Source: Tsuneonella litorea (GTDB lineage Bacteria; Pseudomonadota; Alphaproteobacteria; Sphingomonadales; Sphingomonadaceae). From it: a stretch of 64,000 nt of DNA. Shown one piece after another: positions 63,307 to 64,000 of the stretch. The number at the start of each line of letters is the position of its first letter. Position 1 is the stretch's first letter. Below the pieces are notes generated by a model, which was given only the letters and a program-made list of their open reading frames with translations, ran no database searches and had not been told where the DNA came from. The stretch covers positions 62,001 through 126,000 of the forward strand of contig NZ_JAOAMV010000006.1 in assembly GCF_025154015.1 (NCBI RefSeq), written 5' to 3'. The translations under genes were made by a program, and so were the position numbers.

Positions 63307-64000
63307 TCAGCGAAAGGCGTGGATCGTCCCGCCCTCGTCGAGGATGTAGAGGGTTCCGTTCGCCACCACAGGTGCCTGGGCGATCGGATCCTTGACCGTC
63401 TGGAACAGGCTGGCCGAACCTTCCTCGACGCTCACCCGGTAGATCTGCCCTTCGGAGTTGGCCACCCACAGGCTGTTTCCGGCGAGCACCGGCCCGGTCC
63501 AGAACAGCGGGTTCTTCTTCTTTTCCGCGTTCTTCCACCGGCCAAGGTCGGAGACCCAGCGCACCCGGCCGCTGCCGCGCGCGATCGCGAGCAGGCGGGC
63601 GTCGTCGGTCAGGGTGAAGATCCATTCTCCCGCGACCGCCGGGGTGGAGATGCCGGCGAGGTTGAGTTCCCAGATGCGCTGGCCGGTGACGAGCTCGTAG
63701 GCGGCCATGCGCCCGCCCTGACCGAGTGCGTAGACCCGGCCCTGGTCGATGATCGGATCAGCGTCGATATCGGACAGCGCGCCCACCTCGGTCGAGATCG
63801 AGGTGCGGGCCAGCGCGTCGGCCCACAGCGTGCGGCCGTTCTCGTAGCGGTAGGCGACCAGCTCGCCGCTCGAATAGCCGGCGATCACCGTGCCCTGCGC
63901 CGCCGCGGGCGAACCCACCCCGAACAAACCGGTCTGCGTGGTCGAACCGGATTCGTTCCACTGCAGCTTGCCGTCACTCGCCGAAAGCGCGATCAGCTGG
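63307..64000 (-). CDS. bamB: Outer-membrane assembly factor BamB (5' end cut by window edge)
   Basis: C-terminal 230 codons of a PQQ-type beta-propeller lipoprotein of the BAM complex, which folds outer-membrane proteins. Repeated blade motifs are visible: LIALSASDGKLQWN, LVAYRYENGRTLWAD, MAAYELVTGQRIWELNLAG and LLAIARGSGRVRWVSDL, ending TLYILDEGGTIHAFR. The N-terminus with the lipobox lies beyond the window. Confidence 0.93.
   Translation of the reverse strand, partial: QLIALSASDGKLQWNESGSTTQTGLFGVGSPAAAQGTVIAGYSSGELVAYRYENGRTLWADALARTSISTEVGALSDIDADPIIDQGRVYALGQGGRMAAYELVTGQRIWELNLAGISTPAVAGEWIFTLTDDARLLAIARGSGRVRWVSDLGRWKNAEKKKNPLFWTGPVLAGNSLWVANSEGQIYRVSVEEGSASLFQTVKDPIAQAPVVANGTLYILDEGGTIHAFR

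Overview
The window is a continuous stretch of high-GC chromosome (about 70 protein genes, four tRNAs and one SRP RNA) with no insertion sequence, prophage, integrase, CRISPR array or obvious foreign island. Gene content and order point to an alphaproteobacterium of the order Sphingomonadales, probably Erythrobacteraceae. Supporting points are the lon-hupB pair, the dnaX-ybaB-ffs cluster, an NDUFS4-type complex I accessory subunit, a class I lysyl-tRNA synthetase, a DUF6456 gene divergent from an XRE regulator, an alphaproteobacterial-type GshA and a GTA-type holin. Family placement is inference from gene content.

Layout. 1-9.5 kb: a truncated M28 peptidase, tRNA-Tyr and rlmB, a lipoprotein, then hupB, lon, a solitary spore-coat-U domain protein, ybaB and dnaX. 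9.5-14.4 kb: SRP RNA, complex I subunit, hrpB, ispB, chorismate mutase and a Tyr/Arg/His-rich lipoprotein. 14.5-17.8 kb: a PepSY / QseB-type response regulator / histidine kinase operon and a SIMPL protein. 17.9-26.6 kb: ABC-F ATPase, acetyltransferase, DUF6456, XRE regulator plus glycosyltransferase, then secF-secD-yajC, tRNA-Pro(GGG) and small genes. 26.7-36.3 kb: AsnC and LacI regulators, GTA holin, aroQ-accB-accC, a surface-type lipoprotein, a second AsnC regulator, a soluble histidine kinase with a degraded ATPase domain next to a deacetylase-like protein, and tRNA-Ile2/tRNA-Pro(TGG). 36.5-48.4 kb: sugar transporter, acyl-CoA dehydrogenase, M28 peptidase, L,D-transpeptidase, ettA, amidohydrolase, entericidin, an HxlR/azoreductase pair, a ClC transporter and an RcnB-like protein. 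48.5-64 kb: cytochrome b561, prolyl-hydroxylase-like enzyme, DUF1003, lysS, DinG-like helicase, SixA-like phosphatase, SoxR/VOC pair, MFS, SRAP, ubiA, rsmE, gshA, an ICMT-like membrane protein and a truncated bamB.

Functional themes are core information processing (dnaX, lon, rlmB, rsmE, lysS, ettA), envelope biogenesis (SecDF-YajC, BamB, L,D-transpeptidase, ispB/ubiA, AccBC) and redox/thiol stress (SoxR, HxlR-AzoR, GshA, cytochrome b561).

The least explained signals are regulatory. First, two arrays of CATCGG units phased at 11 bp (25844-25884 and 31548-31588) lie upstream of two predicted exported proteins 5.7 kb apart. Second, two QseB/PmrA-like direct repeats lie upstream of the PepSY gene and of the Tyr/Arg/His-rich lipoprotein, bracketing a two-component operon. 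Third, a strong terminator near 1509-1539 has no assigned gene. I found no complete new multi-gene system that I could defend from sequence alone.
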